The notes beneath the pieces were generated by a model. The model was not told the origin of the DNA. It was given only the letters and a program-made list of their open reading frames with translations, and did not search any database. This document shows positions 47,787 through 59,122 of a stretch of 64,000 nucleotides of DNA, piece after piece (within the stretch, counting starts at the first letter, position 1; every line of letters begins with the position of its first letter). The stretch is from Pseudorasbora parva. Its lineage: Eukaryota; Chordata; Actinopteri; Cypriniformes; Gobionidae. A program made the translations under genes and the position numbers. The stretch spans positions 1,166,001-1,230,000 of the forward strand of contig NC_090191.1 of NCBI RefSeq assembly GCF_024679245.1, written 5' to 3'.

Positions 47787-48631
47787 TCATGGCATTTACT
47801 CCTACTTGCAAACTTAGGTATAAAAGCAAGTTATCAAATGTCTTAAAGCTAAGACTCCCTCTTATTCTGCCAGTTATTTAAGACAGCTCGAGAGCTCTCT
47901 CAAGTGGTTAGGAGTTGCCAGTAGGGGCTTGTGATGGCACTGAGGAGACAGAGACATGCGCACATTTTTATAAGAGGAAGAATGTTTTTGAAATGTTTGA
48001 CGACAAGCAGTTACTCAAACGGTTATCGTTTGGACAGAGCAGGCATCATCTTTGTCAGTGCTGGATAGTGTTGACTGCATAATGACTTTCTGCTGTTCGA
48101 CTAATTCAGCAAGCAGTAGCGATCGCTGCTTCCTCCTGCCAGTTTTTTTTTCTTTTGGAATCCATGGTGGCTGATTATATCATGAAATCCAGGCTTTATA
48201 TAAGCAGGTCAGTTAACAGCACGCCAGTTTAAATGTTTTAATTAAGACATGGTGGAGAACGTGATTATCTTTCATTTCAAATGTGTATATTATAATGTAT
48301 TGTCTTCAAAACTCTTTATTGTCAAATGTGTGTTGGATGTAAACTCCTCTTAGGAACTTCACCATTAAATGTGAATTTATCTGAGAATATCCTTAAATAA
48401 GGACATCTATTCAGTGATTGGTTCATGACTATGACATCATCCAAAATCCCGTTTGTGGCACAGCAAAGTGTCATGAATCAACTCTAAGACTGACACTCAA
48501 GATTTAGTCCTACGCGTCACTTAAAGTATGATTGGGACGCTTGATAAATAACAAGAATTGTTTTACTCTCAAGTCAATTCTTAGCAGTGTTCTTGTGAGT
48601 AATTCTAAGATGTTTAAAAAAATACGCGCCC

Positions 48632-49734
48632 AGACATGCTGTGCAGTCAGAGGGTTATCAGTTAAAATGTATAAACGTGTGTAAAATACTTGATTTGTTG
48701 TGGATTTTTCCTCCTTAGGGAACTGTTCCTATGTGTTTGCCGTTGAATGTGTGAATGTGATTGAGTTTGACTTTGTATTAGAAGGCACAATCGTAATTAA
48801 CTTGTGCTTTGCCTTGTGTTTTATGTAGAGCTAATGTATTTTCAATGCAGTGAATCCCTTATTTCTACATGTTGTGCAGGTATGATTGTAAAATTGGTTG
48901 TTATCATGTGTTTTATTCATGTATAATTGTGCAAGTTCACTGCTAGGTGGGGATGTTTCCCTTCATACTTCAAAAATGATCCACTATAGGGATTAAAAAT
49001 GAAAACGTGTTAAATAAACAGCAGAGCAAACGAGACATAAGACATGCTGTGGAACTGATGTATTCTCCATGCAGTGAACCCCTTATTCCCAGGTTTTGTG
49101 TCCTTCAGATTATATCAGCCCTTGGAGTCCAATATGGCTCATGGTTTTAACCAGTTTGACACGTGACTGTTTCTGGGTTGAAACATCCTCCTTTGTTTGC
49201 CTTGCTCCCGCTTTGACAGATATGTATCTTTTGAGTCTCTCTTCATATTTTATTGGGACAGATTTTATGTCTTTTAAACTGTGACCTTTCTTTTGTTGTC
49301 TTAGGTGGCATCTTAATAAAATAGATAAAAATGAAATAAATTAATATAAAAGCATAACATATAAAAAAAAAGAGAAATAAAATAAATTATCATAATGTGC
49401 ATCTCGCAATCCATATCAATTGTACTTTTTTTTTAACTTTTTTTTGTAGTTTTTTGTGAAAAAATGTAAGAGAGCTTTGCTTTGAATTAATACTTAGCAT
49501 TTTATATATGCAAAATACTCTTATTCAACTTAACATTTTTCGCTTTTTAAAAACACTCTTAAATGTACGCCGTGTTTGGAAATGACATAGAATAAAAACA
49601 TGAACTGATCAACCAATATTTACCTTGATTTTTCTTCATTTGATGAACATTTTAATTCCTTCCTTGTGCTCTGATGCCACTGAACATTTCCATAGAAACC
49701 ACCTAAACAATCTTTCACACAAACGTTTTTAAGG
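48632..49734. other. Noncoding AT-rich stretch
   Basis: No gene is supported. Two related segments share TGCAGTGAAnCCCTTATT (about 48848 and 49072), a weak local duplication. A poly-A/T-rich patch lies at 49315-49450. Confidence 0.5.
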
Positions 49735-50010
49735 TTTAGTTCACTTCAAAATGAACATTTCCTGATAGTTTCCTCAGCCCCATCTCATCCCAGATGTTTG
49801 TGTCTTTCTTTCTTCAGTGGAAAAGAAATGACGTTTTTTTTAAGGAAACATTCCAGGATTTTTCTCCACATAATGGACTTATATGGGAACCAACGGTCGA
49901 AGGTCCAAATCAATGCAGTTTCAGAGGAAGAGCTTCAGAGACTCTGACCGATCCCAGAGGAATAGAGTCTGATCCAGACAAACCATCGGACATTTTATTT
50001 AAAAAAAACC
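49735..50010 (+). repeat. Dispersed repeat fragment (common in fish genomes)
   Basis: The phrase CATTCCAGGATTTTTCTCCA, with TATGGGAACCAACGG and CGATCCCAGAGGAATA around it, is one I know as a frequent repeat in cyprinid DNA. The family is not certain. The 136-codon frame over it runs into the following AT microsatellite and I do not regard it as a gene. Confidence 0.45.
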
Positions 50011-50087
50011 AATCAACATTTATAAATGTAGCTTTACGGGAAAAAGAGTATTTTCATAAGCCAATATTTATTTTGGTGATTTTCATT

Positions 50088-50091
<4 letters not shown>

Positions 50092-50127
<36 letters not shown>
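50092..50127. repeat. (AT)n microsatellite
   Basis: About 36 bp of alternating AT. Confidence 0.95.
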
Positions 50128-50128
<1 letters not shown>

Positions 50129-50407
50129 CCTGTATCAAAGTGATATGTATTTTATATTATGTTTATATGTGTTAATATATTACGTCTGTTTAAAAATGCA
50201 CTAATCCATGATCGTGCGCTGTAACAGATATGTTAAAGTTAAAAGTTGGTAAATCACCAAGTTTAATATTTGTTATAATAAGTGACATGGTAAACTGCGC
50301 GAAGAGTGAGTTACAGACCCTTTATGTTACAGTGTGATAGTTCAGGTCGTGGACTTTGCAGTTATAGTTAGCACAAGTAGAAGAAAGTGTGGATGGCTAA
50401 TTACCAT

Positions 50408-50690
50408 GTGCATAATAAAATAATGTGTTCGATTTATATAGCGCTTTTCAAGGCACTCAAAGCGCTTTACATTGAAGGGGGAAATCTCCTCAACCACCAC
50501 CAATGTGCAGCATCCACCTGGATGATGCGACGGCAGCCATATTGCGCCAGAACGCTCACCACACACCAGCTTATGGCGGAGAGGAGACCGAGTGATGAAG
50601 CCAATCAGGAGAGGGGGATTTTTAGGAGGCCATGATGGACAGGGGCCAATAGGCAAATTTGGCCAGGATGGACTTAAAAGGACTTTGGCA
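50408..50690 (+). repeat. Dispersed repeat with 'atatagcgc' hairpin
   Basis: It starts TTTATATAGCGCTTTTCAAG with the partner CAAAGCGCTTTACATTG, then CACCACCAATGTGCAGCATC and GGCCATGATGGACAGGGGCC. This is a dispersed repeat I recognise as common in fish; the exact class is not determined here. Confidence 0.5.
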
Positions 50691-51684
<994 letters not shown>

Positions 51685-51938
51685 TCTTTTCGCCAAGTTG
51701 GAATTCGGAAGCGCACTTCAATAAAAAAAAAGCTAAGACACGCTAAGGGGGGGCTATATTACTGTTAACCACAATTGCTCTGTAACGTGCCATGCATTTT
51801 CTGTTCTGAGATCTCTTTTTGAAGAGGAGTAACATTTTGCACCTTTATACTCACAAATAGGCATGTTGCAATCAAGTTTGTTTTATTGATTCAAAAATTT
51901 GGGTTAGAGTTGCCTCACTACAATACATCGGCTGCTAC
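51685..51938. other. Noncoding gap
   Basis: No feature recognised. Confidence 0.4.
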
Positions 51939-52061
51939 CTGAAAACATCTTCATAGATGGCATCAATGGCTGAAACATTGACGATGTCTTTATTGTCCAT
52001 ATGGACCTTGTGACCCATGTAATCAGGCATGATATGGTATGGGGTTGAGATTGCAGGCACC
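51939..52061 (-). CDS. Candidate internal exon, minus strand
   Basis: Read on the minus strand, 123 bp lie between TTTCTTTTAG and a GTAGCAGC donor. The open frame includes TPYHIMPDYMGHKVHMDN and ends AIDAIYEDVF. The PYH...GHKVHMD pattern reminds me of integrase-core proteins derived from mobile elements, from memory and unverified. It may be a relic exon of such a gene. The neighbouring candidate at 53009 does not join it in this frame. Confidence 0.22.
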
Positions 52062-52161
52062 CTAAAAGAAATGGGAATAATATTTTGTAACATAGCCCGA
52101 GCTACACTATCTATCACATGAACAAATTATACCATACACATCATGATTTTTATAATCGTAC

Positions 52162-52517
52162 TGTCACATGCCTGTCCTGTCTTGTGTGCACATGTGGGTT
52201 TTGTCAGTATGGCCTTTGTGCTTCTGTCATTGTCTGATCCCTCCCCCTTGTTATCTGATTAGTGTTTCATTTCTCCCACCTGTTCCCTCTTGATTTCTAC
52301 CCTTTATAAGCTCCTTGTGTTTGTCAGTCCTTGTGGAATCCTTGTTATGTCTACGTATCCTGTTTCCCTGTGTTGGTGTGTTTTGAGTGTATGTTTTTGG
52401 AACTAGTTGTTTTGCCCCCTCGGTGGTTTTTGTTTTGTGTTGTTTAATTTATGTTTAATAAATTCACATTTCTCTGCAATTGAGTTCTCACTTTAGTTTC
52501 TTTAGTGTTACGTGACA
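52162..52517 (+). mobile_element. LTR-like or solo-LTR segment
   Basis: It starts TGTCACATGCC and ends TTACGTGACA, so it has TG...CA ends with 6-bp inverted termini. Inside are a TTTATAAG box (about 52303) and AATAAA near the end. The layout (promoter-like box, T/G-rich tract, polyadenylation signal) fits a solo LTR of a retrotransposon, but no target duplication or internal region is found. A MITE is the alternative. Confidence 0.4.
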
Positions 52518-53008
52518 CTAACCCTATAAACATCCCTCAAAACCTACTACACCAAGTTCTCATTTCACTGATAAATGGTCTAAAAATGTGGAGATGGTGT
52601 TTTTTTCACACTTAACCAAAGTCCTGTTAAAGGCATGTTCTTTCTCCTTTTCTTAGCTGGTAGCTCTATTATATAAAGGTTTCAGATTTAAAAGTGAGTT
52701 ACATTTGTTCATACAATTTCCCATCCGTATGGTTTAAAAAATGGTGTCAGTTTGTTGGCCTGGTCTTTTTGTAGTTCAGCGACTCTCCTAGATCCAAACT
52801 CTCTAGGACGTTTTCAGTCGGCAAAATAAAAATAAAAAACGTTTTTCATTAGATTTGTCCAAAGAACTGATGGCGCACGTGCTTTATTTTCTAGCAGTTG
52901 GGGCAATAAACATGCAAATCATATTTCCCTATTTTGGTGTATATGGTGGCTGGAAAGTGGCAATCTTGTGGTAGAAGAATCAACATTTTGAGAAGTGTTT
53001 GCACCTAC
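52518..53008. other. Noncoding stretch
   Basis: Nothing recognised. Confidence 0.4.
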
Positions 53009-53110
53009 CTTGTGTCAAACCGGGAGTTCCAGCAACAGCCATCAGAAGTAGAATGGTTTGTCCAAGAGTAACAAATGCTCCAGTAGGGATCTCATCACGT
53101 CATCATCAAC
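53009..53110 (-). other. Possible exon flanked by splice signals, minus strand
   Basis: On the minus strand, 102 bp lie between TTTTTGTTGCAG and GTAGGTGC. All three frames contain a stop, so it can only be a first coding exon with a late ATG (ATGGCTGTTGCTGGAACTCC), a noncoding exon or chance. Confidence 0.15.
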
Positions 53111-54353
53111 CTGCAACAAAAATAAGTAAGTGCTGTGCTTTGTTACTTTAATGTGGCCTGGTTTTAATGTGTTTGGGCTTGGTGATTTTCCATTGCGTGA
53201 TGACGGACACTAACAGGTGGATTGGTTTTACTCCGGTTTATTGAAACAGCTGTGAAACCTTTTAAAATCTGAACACACACCATTCAGCAGAAGCCTCTAA
53301 GTCCACAGAAACCAATCTAAATCGAATCATATGACATCAAAGATTAATGACGGTGGTGCGTACGAGCCATGCTGCAAGATTTTATAATGTTCTGTCCATC
53401 GTTACAGTGGCAATGGCAGGATTTCGCGATTAGCAAGTAAATGCAACAGTGTTAAAGCTCATGAAAGAAACGGACACATCACTTGCATCACAGCTCCCAC
53501 AACTGTGTCAAGGTTCCCACTAGTCTTACGTTTTTTTTTTTTTTTTCTTTAGCCAAGCACAGACTTTATCCCTTGGCCCACACAGTCGGGCTACCATTGG
53601 TTGCAGAAAGTGCAACGTTCTGGAATGAGTTTGACACGTGAGAGGTGTTTTGAATGATGATGTTTAGTCTTACGTTGCCACTTGCAGCAGTTTTAGCTAA
53701 TGTGGTTAACTGTTATTAGTTATTAACTAATGTGTGCAGTGAATGTTAACTGCTCAACAGCAGTCTAATCACATCATTTGGATTATAAACTTGCAAATGC
53801 GCGATATAAAGTCTGGAATTGCGTGATATATGTCAGAATTTCAAGGTTTTTTTCTCGCAACTTGACTTCTTTTCTCACAATTCTGACTTTATATATCACA
53901 ATTCAAAGTACGGAAAAGGTGTAACTGGTGCGTTGACGTCGGACATAGTGTAAAAGTAACTTTTTTGAACTGTGAGAGGCATTACACATACACTCAAAGT
54001 AGTTACCATAAGCTATATCATTGGTCCTGAAATGCATTTATTTCAAGACAATTTAGTATGAGTGGCAAAAAAGACTATTTTGGTTTAAGTGGTATTATTA
54101 GGCTATGTGTTGTATCAATCCTAAGAGTACATTACAGTAATCACTAAAACAAATGTAAAACTTGAATTTTCACATTTTCTTTCCTTACTCAGTGTTACCA
54201 TTTGTTCTTGGAAGGTGTCCTCTATATGATTGATCATTGCATCAGTCTGCATGACTTTTATATTTGCTGATCCATGACATTAAGTGGGATCATCTAAAAA
54301 TGTGAGGTCAATTGTTTCACATTCTTTGATTCTAGAGCTGCTGGATGCTTCAT
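53111..54353. other. Noncoding stretch with small repeats
   Basis: Contains a poly-T run (about 53529-53546) and a degenerate repeat at 53790-53910 of the form TCTCnCAATTCTGACTTTAT, which is common in fish DNA. No gene is seen. Confidence 0.5.
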
Positions 54354-55510
54354 TAGGGCCAAGCACCGAAGGTGCGGAGCCCCTCTTGAAACTGATTTCT
54401 TCTTATTATTATTCCGCCATGGAAGTCTATGGCAGCCCATAGAACCGTTTGCAGGAAAGTTAGGAAATTTAGTACACTGCTAGAGGTCATTACCAATAGT
54501 TACCACACCAAATTTGGAGTCTCTAAACCATTCCTTCTAGCGCCACCAACTATCCAAATTTTTACTCNNNNNNNNNNNNNNNNNNNNNNNNNNNNNNNNN
54601 NNNNNNNNNNNNNNNNNNNNNNNNNNNNNNNNNNNNNNNNNNNNNNNNNNNNNNNNNNNNNNNNNNNNNNNNNNNNNNNNNNNNNNNNNNNNNNNNNNNN
54701 NNNNNNNNNNNNNNNNNNNNNNNNNNNNNNNNNNNNNNNNNNNNNNNNNNNNNNNNNNNNNNNNNNNGTACTCATGTTTATGCTAATAACTTTTGAATCA
54801 TAAGGGATAGAAACATAAACGGATCATTACGAAACTTGATATGGGTCATCACCACGATGCCCTGAAGTAGCCTGAGAAGTTTCACCAAGTGGATCATTTG
54901 TTTTTTTCAAACGCTTATAACTTTGGGTGTGGTTGACATATTTTGATGGACGTAACTTTTTTGGTCTCCTGAATCCTTATCGAGTTCAACGATACCAGAT
55001 TTGCCAGGTTTCGATGAATGGTTTGTACAGCGTGGTAATTAAGCGCTTATAAAAAACTAGCTGATATCTTTCAAACCGCTAGTCCGATCGAGACGAAACC
55101 AGCGTCAGAAAATCGGAAACATAGGTCGATGGCAATATGCTAATGCCCAAATGTCAAAATATTGATAGTAAGGGGTAGTAAAATCCAATCTAAGTCATGT
55201 GTCAGTCATTTTTATGTGTTTTTTCACACAAATGTTTATAACTCTAAAACAAAATGAGATATTTTCACCAAAATTGACACACATCTATGGCCTCACTCCA
55301 AGGGCACAAAAAATTGGTATAATTGTGCCTCTTGGTGGTGCTATAATTAAACAAAACATGTAATTGAGTCTATACAACTCAATGTATTAAGGTGGGGTTT
55401 CAACATTTTTGCTTAAAAATTGTCTCCAAATGTCTTTACTCATTTTCTGCTCTTAGCTTCTTTGTTTGCTTCTGTTGCGCTTGGCCCCGGTAATGGCTGC
55501 CTTCAGCAAT
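54354..55510 (+). repeat. Dispersed repeat, copy 1 (contains an assembly gap)
   Basis: It begins GGGCCAAGCACCGAAGGTGC and ends near GCGCTTGGCCCCGGTAATGG. The first bases and GCTTGGCCCC form short inverted ends. The same sequence recurs at 59123. Internal text such as TAACTTTTGAA and CGCCACCAACTATCC is shared in order. Noncoding; the family is known to me only as a common fish repeat. Confidence 0.65.
54568..54767. other. Assembly gap of 200 N
   Basis: Exactly 200 undetermined bases, a round number that suggests a placeholder length. The flanks both match the copy at 59123, so the missing part is repeat sequence. Confidence 0.99.
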
Positions 55511-56065
55511 ATTTCAACATTGCATCTGCTTCAGGTTTGGTGACTGAATTTTCTATAGTATTCTCCATTCTGATGCACTTTGTAAAAAAGATAAACTATA
55601 TAAATTGTAACCTCACTTGCTTCATACAAATCTCCAATGGTACATTCTCATTCAATCATTCTATGGGAGAAATCTTAAATGTCACAGTCGACACTTTTCA
55701 GATCTAGATGTTTGGATTTACTATTTGGAAAAAGAGACCTTCTGCTACTTTTCTCTATATAATTCATTGTTGACTTCACATATATGAAGACAGATTCCAC
55801 CACCTTTTTGTAGACTGAACTTGTTTAAAGTCATTGTCTCTTGCACTGAAGTTCATCCAGCCCAGAGATGATGCTGATTCAAGAGAATGAGGAACTGAGA
55901 GTAATAACAGACTGGAGTAGGAAGAGATGAGGCTGACTCGAGAGAACTGGGACATAGTTTACGTTTGCTGCGTCGGATCAGTGCAACTGCTTTACTTCCT
56001 GAAAGCATGTGTATGGGTAGAGACATTGCACAGTTCAGTTGGTAAAGAAAAAGATGGCTTTTGAT
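55511..56065. other. Noncoding stretch present only in copy 1 of the duplication
   Basis: No gene is supported. In the second copy this interval is replaced by a TTATTA run. Confidence 0.5.
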
Positions 56066-56607
56066 AAATTGACTGTTTACATATTCACCCAGCAAATAAT
56101 TCTGGGGACCATAACAATTTTGTCTATATGATTTTAAAATCCTGGCGCTGACAGAAAATTTAGGGTAGGTAATTGTGAAATGCTGCAAGGTCATTAAGTT
56201 CTTCCCCTTTGGATCAAACTCAGAAGAGATGCAGAAGAGAAGCAGCACAAAAACATGTGTCTAACTATCTTGGAAAATATTTCCTAAGAGTTTCAGTTCC
56301 ACAAAAACACTGTGGTCAGGTCAGCAAATGTTCATGGTCAACAAGGTGGAGAACCGCACCTAAAGAAAGTAATTTGTATCATTACAGTTGGTAACGAGAC
56401 TGTTTGCACCATGGATTAAAAAAGATGCAAAGCATCAAAAAAATAATAATATGAAAAGTAGATGCATGTATAAATCAAACGGGCTTATAGTGCCATTATG
56501 CAAATCTGGATGCTATAAATAACAGATCATGAACCATAGGGTTAGGTTTAGCAAAGTGCAATACCACCAAATTCATACCAATCATCATGCTTTACAATAT
56601 GCATGGA
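56066..56607 (+). repeat. Local segmental duplication, copy 1
   Basis: AAATTGACTGTTTACATATT through ATCATGCTTTACAATATGCA matches 61402-62192 nearly base for base apart from a 246-bp insertion in the other copy. No open frame of interest is shared. Confidence 0.85.
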
Positions 56608-57043
56608 CCCAACACCTGTGAAGAGATGACTCAACACCTGTGAAGAGATGACTCAACAGCTGTGAAGAGATGACTCAACACCTGTGAAGAGATGACTCAA
56701 CAGCTGTGAAGAGATGACTCAACACCTGTGAAGAGATGACCCAACACCTGTGATGTGACCCAACACCTGTGAAGAGATGACTCAACACCTGTGAGGTGAC
56801 TCAACATCTGTGAAGAGATGACCCAACACCTGTGAAGCGTTAACTCAACACCTGTTAAGAGATGACTCAACACCTGTGAAGAGATGACTCAACACCTGTG
56901 AAGAGATGACCAACACCTGTGAAGAGATGACCCAAAACCTGTGAAGAGATGACATAACACCTGTGAAAAGATGACCCAACACCTGTGAAGTAATGATTCA
57001 ACACCTTTGAAGAGATGACTCAACACCTGTAAAGAGATGACTC
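56608..57043. repeat. 22-bp minisatellite, about 20 copies
   Basis: The unit is CAACACCTGTGAAGAGATGA plus CT, with variants CAACAGCTGTG and shortened GATGTGAC forms. The array runs directly into the LINE fragment and supplies the first codons of its open frame. Confidence 0.9.
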
Positions 57044-58524
57044 ATGAACTCCGCCTCATGAAGGCCACAGGACGGAGGTTGGAGAGGTATTACAAAAAAA
57101 CTGGTCTTATTGTCCACCGGGAAGCCTATAATGACCATGTTAGGAGCTACAAAGATGCTCTGTCCAAGGCCAAAAATAACTACTACTCTACATTCATTGG
57201 CAACCTACAGCATCAACATAAACAGCTCTTTTCCACTATCAATCGTCTACTCCGCCCACTTGACAACCCTATGCCATCTGACGTTCCTGGATTATGTTCC
57301 AGTTTTCAGGATTACTTCCAGGAAAAGGTGGATTCTATTCACCAGCAGCTACAGCAGTCCAGCTCCTCACATTCAACATCCCTCCCACTGCCTGACACAA
57401 ACTTCACAACTGTCTTCACACCGGAGGACTCCTTTTCCTGTTTCACCATGCTCAACACAGCACAAGTTCTGGAGCTAGTGTCAAAGGCAAAGGCTACGAC
57501 CTGCAAACAGGATCCAATGCCAACCGTACTGGTTAAGGCTTGCCTTCCAACTCTGGCTCCTACCCGTGTCAACATCATCAACACCTCATTGTCTTCTGGG
57601 GTGGTCCCCGTCAGCTTTAAAACTGCTGCGGTAATCCCTACAATTAAAAAGCCTGGTTTGAACCACGAAGATCCAAGTCACTACCGCCCTATCTCCAACT
57701 TACCATTCATCGCCAAGCTATTGGAAAGGGCTGTGGCTTCCCAACTCACGCATCATATGCTACAGCACAACCTCCATGAGCCATTCCAATCTGGTTTCAG
57801 GACACAGCACAGTACTGAGACTGCCCTAATCAAAATAACCAATGATCTTCTCATGGCAGCTGATTCTGGGCATGTCAGCATTTTAATACTTCTTGACCTC
57901 TCTGCTGCCTTTGATACGGTTTCACAAGTCATTCTTCTCAATAGCCTCTCGAATCTCATTGGCCTCACTGGCACTGTGTACTCCTGGTTCAAATCCTATC
58001 TTACCAACAGGCAACAATACATCACCCTTAAGGATATTTGCTCTGGATTGGCGCCGGTCTTACATGGTGTGCCACAAGGATCGGTACTTGGCCCTCTATT
58101 GTTTAATATCTATTTGTTGCCTCTTGGGATGATCATCCGTAAACATGGTTTACATTTCCATTGCTATGCTGACGATACCCAACTCTACATCAGTACTAAG
58201 CCTTCCACTCCTCTTCCACCACTGACACTCATCACCTGCCTGAGGGACATACAACTCTGGCTGGACAGTAACCTTCTTAAACTCAATAAAGACAAAATAG
58301 AACTCTTAGTGTTTGCTCCACAGTCACTTCTCAAGAAAGTTGATGACTTCAGACTTGATGTGGATGGCTGTTCAATATCAGCATCTCCTCAAGTATGCAA
58401 CCAAGGCGTAATTATGGATTCCACTCTGTCCTTCCAGCAACACATTAAGCACACTACTAAAAAACAGCCTCATACCATCTCAAGAACATCTCTAGACTCC
58501 GGCACTGCCTCTCTGACTCTGTAG
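57037..58524 (+). CDS. LINE reverse transcriptase, 5'-truncated and frameshifted
   Basis: 495 codons in one frame, starting in an ATG that belongs to the 22-bp minisatellite (ATGACTCATGAACTCC), so the start is not native. Reverse-transcriptase motifs: YRPISNLPF (216-224), LLDLSAAFD (285-293), HGVPQGS (343-349), YADD (377-380) and NKDK. The second half of the usual DTVDH motif reads DTVSQ. The whole endonuclease domain is missing, which is usual for 5'-truncated LINE insertions. A frameshift near 58460-58480 (around CTAAAAAACAGCC) ends the frame; the reading resumes in another frame at about 58479. It is a dead L2-like copy, different from the intact one at 22736. Confidence 0.85.
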   Translation: MTHELRLMKATGRRLERYYKKTGLIVHREAYNDHVRSYKDALSKAKNNYYSTFIGNLQHQHKQLFSTINRLLRPLDNPMPSDVPGLCSSFQDYFQEKVDSIHQQLQQSSSSHSTSLPLPDTNFTTVFTPEDSFSCFTMLNTAQVLELVSKAKATTCKQDPMPTVLVKACLPTLAPTRVNIINTSLSSGVVPVSFKTAAVIPTIKKPGLNHEDPSHYRPISNLPFIAKLLERAVASQLTHHMLQHNLHEPFQSGFRTQHSTETALIKITNDLLMAADSGHVSILILLDLSAAFDTVSQVILLNSLSNLIGLTGTVYSWFKSYLTNRQQYITLKDICSGLAPVLHGVPQGSVLGPLLFNIYLLPLGMIIRKHGLHFHCYADDTQLYISTKPSTPLPPLTLITCLRDIQLWLDSNLLKLNKDKIELLVFAPQSLLKKVDDFRLDVDGCSISASPQVCNQGVIMDSTLSFQQHIKHTTKKQPHTISRTSLDSGTASLTL

Positions 58525-59012
58525 CCGAGACCCTAATCCACTCTTTCATCACGTCCCGACTTGATTATTGTAATGGTATCCTGTTTGGTCTGCCTAGCAA
58601 AGCTACTGACAGACTACAGTATGTACAGAACTCTGTGGCTAGGATGCTTACTCACACAAAACTTGGATCTCATATTACTCCAATCCTCAAAAAACTTAAT
58701 TGGCTAACAGTTAAATCAAGGATCAAATATAAATTTCTCCTCATGACGTACAAATCTCTAAATGGACTTGTACCACAGTATCTGACTGATCTACTCCATC
58801 CTTACAACCAAGCCCGGTCCCTGCGGTTCTCAGACAAGGACCTGCTCGCTGTCCCAAAGTCCAGGCTATGGACGTTTGGTGATAGAGCTTTCTGTGTTGG
58901 TGCTCCTTCACTCTGGAACAAGCTTCCTCATTCCATCCGCTCTGCATCATCTCTAGCAACCTTTAAGAAACAGCTTAAAACACATCTCTTTACTGAGGCC
59001 TATGGACCATAG
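58525..59012 (+). pseudogene. C-terminal part of the truncated LINE ORF2
   Basis: In the second frame the sequence reads SFITSRLDYCNGILFGLPSK, then LNWLTVKSRI, YKSLNGLVPQYL and finally KTHLFTEAYG. This is the L2-like ORF2 C-terminus, homologous to 27240-27704 of the intact LINE. It belongs with the preceding frame, separated by one frameshift. Confidence 0.8.
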
Positions 59013-59070
59013 CTGCTCGGTTTTCTCTCCCTGCCCCCCTCCCCTTCCCTTGTCCCTTGCTGTTTGTTAA

Positions 59071-59096
59071 GCGTCCTTGGGTTTTGTGAAAGGCGC
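59071..59096 (+). other. LINE 3' stem-loop
   Basis: GCG-T-CCTT pairs with AAGG-CGC around a GGGTTTTGTG loop. It has the same bulged design and position as the hairpin at 27896. Confidence 0.65.
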
Positions 59097-59122
59097 TATA
59101 TAAATTACAGTTATTATTATTA

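Larger units (their letters stand above)
30730..48631. mobile_element. Older inverted-repeat element split by the hAT insertion
   Basis: The sequence left of the hAT (AGGGCCAGTATTTATCAACC from 30731) continues after it at 47779 with TCATGGCATTTACTCC. The reverse complement of about 48530-48631 (GGGCGCGTATTTTTTTAAAC, then CTAAGAATTGAC and TTATTTATCAAGCG) aligns in order with that left end (GTATTT, CTTAA, GAGAATTC, TTATCAA). Without the hAT the element would be about 910 bp. The terminal similarity is imperfect and no target duplication was found, so boundaries are approximate. No coding sequence is seen in it. Confidence 0.5.
57044..59121 (+). mobile_element. 5'-truncated L2-like LINE
   Basis: It extends from the minisatellite junction to a tail of ATT repeats at 59108-59121. 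Its 3' end has the hairpin GCGTCCTT...AAGGCGC. The dispersed repeat at 59123 follows without a gap. Confidence 0.8.

Noticed and set aside
49794..50204. 136-codon frame with a YIYIYI tail
   Set aside because: It covers a dispersed repeat and an AT microsatellite.
54429..54803. Open frame across the N gap
   Set aside because: Most of it is undetermined sequence inside a noncoding repeat.
55853..56248. 131-codon minus-strand frame over the duplicated segment
   Set aside because: The second copy of the duplication (61210-61530 side) does not keep the frame, and no domain is visible.
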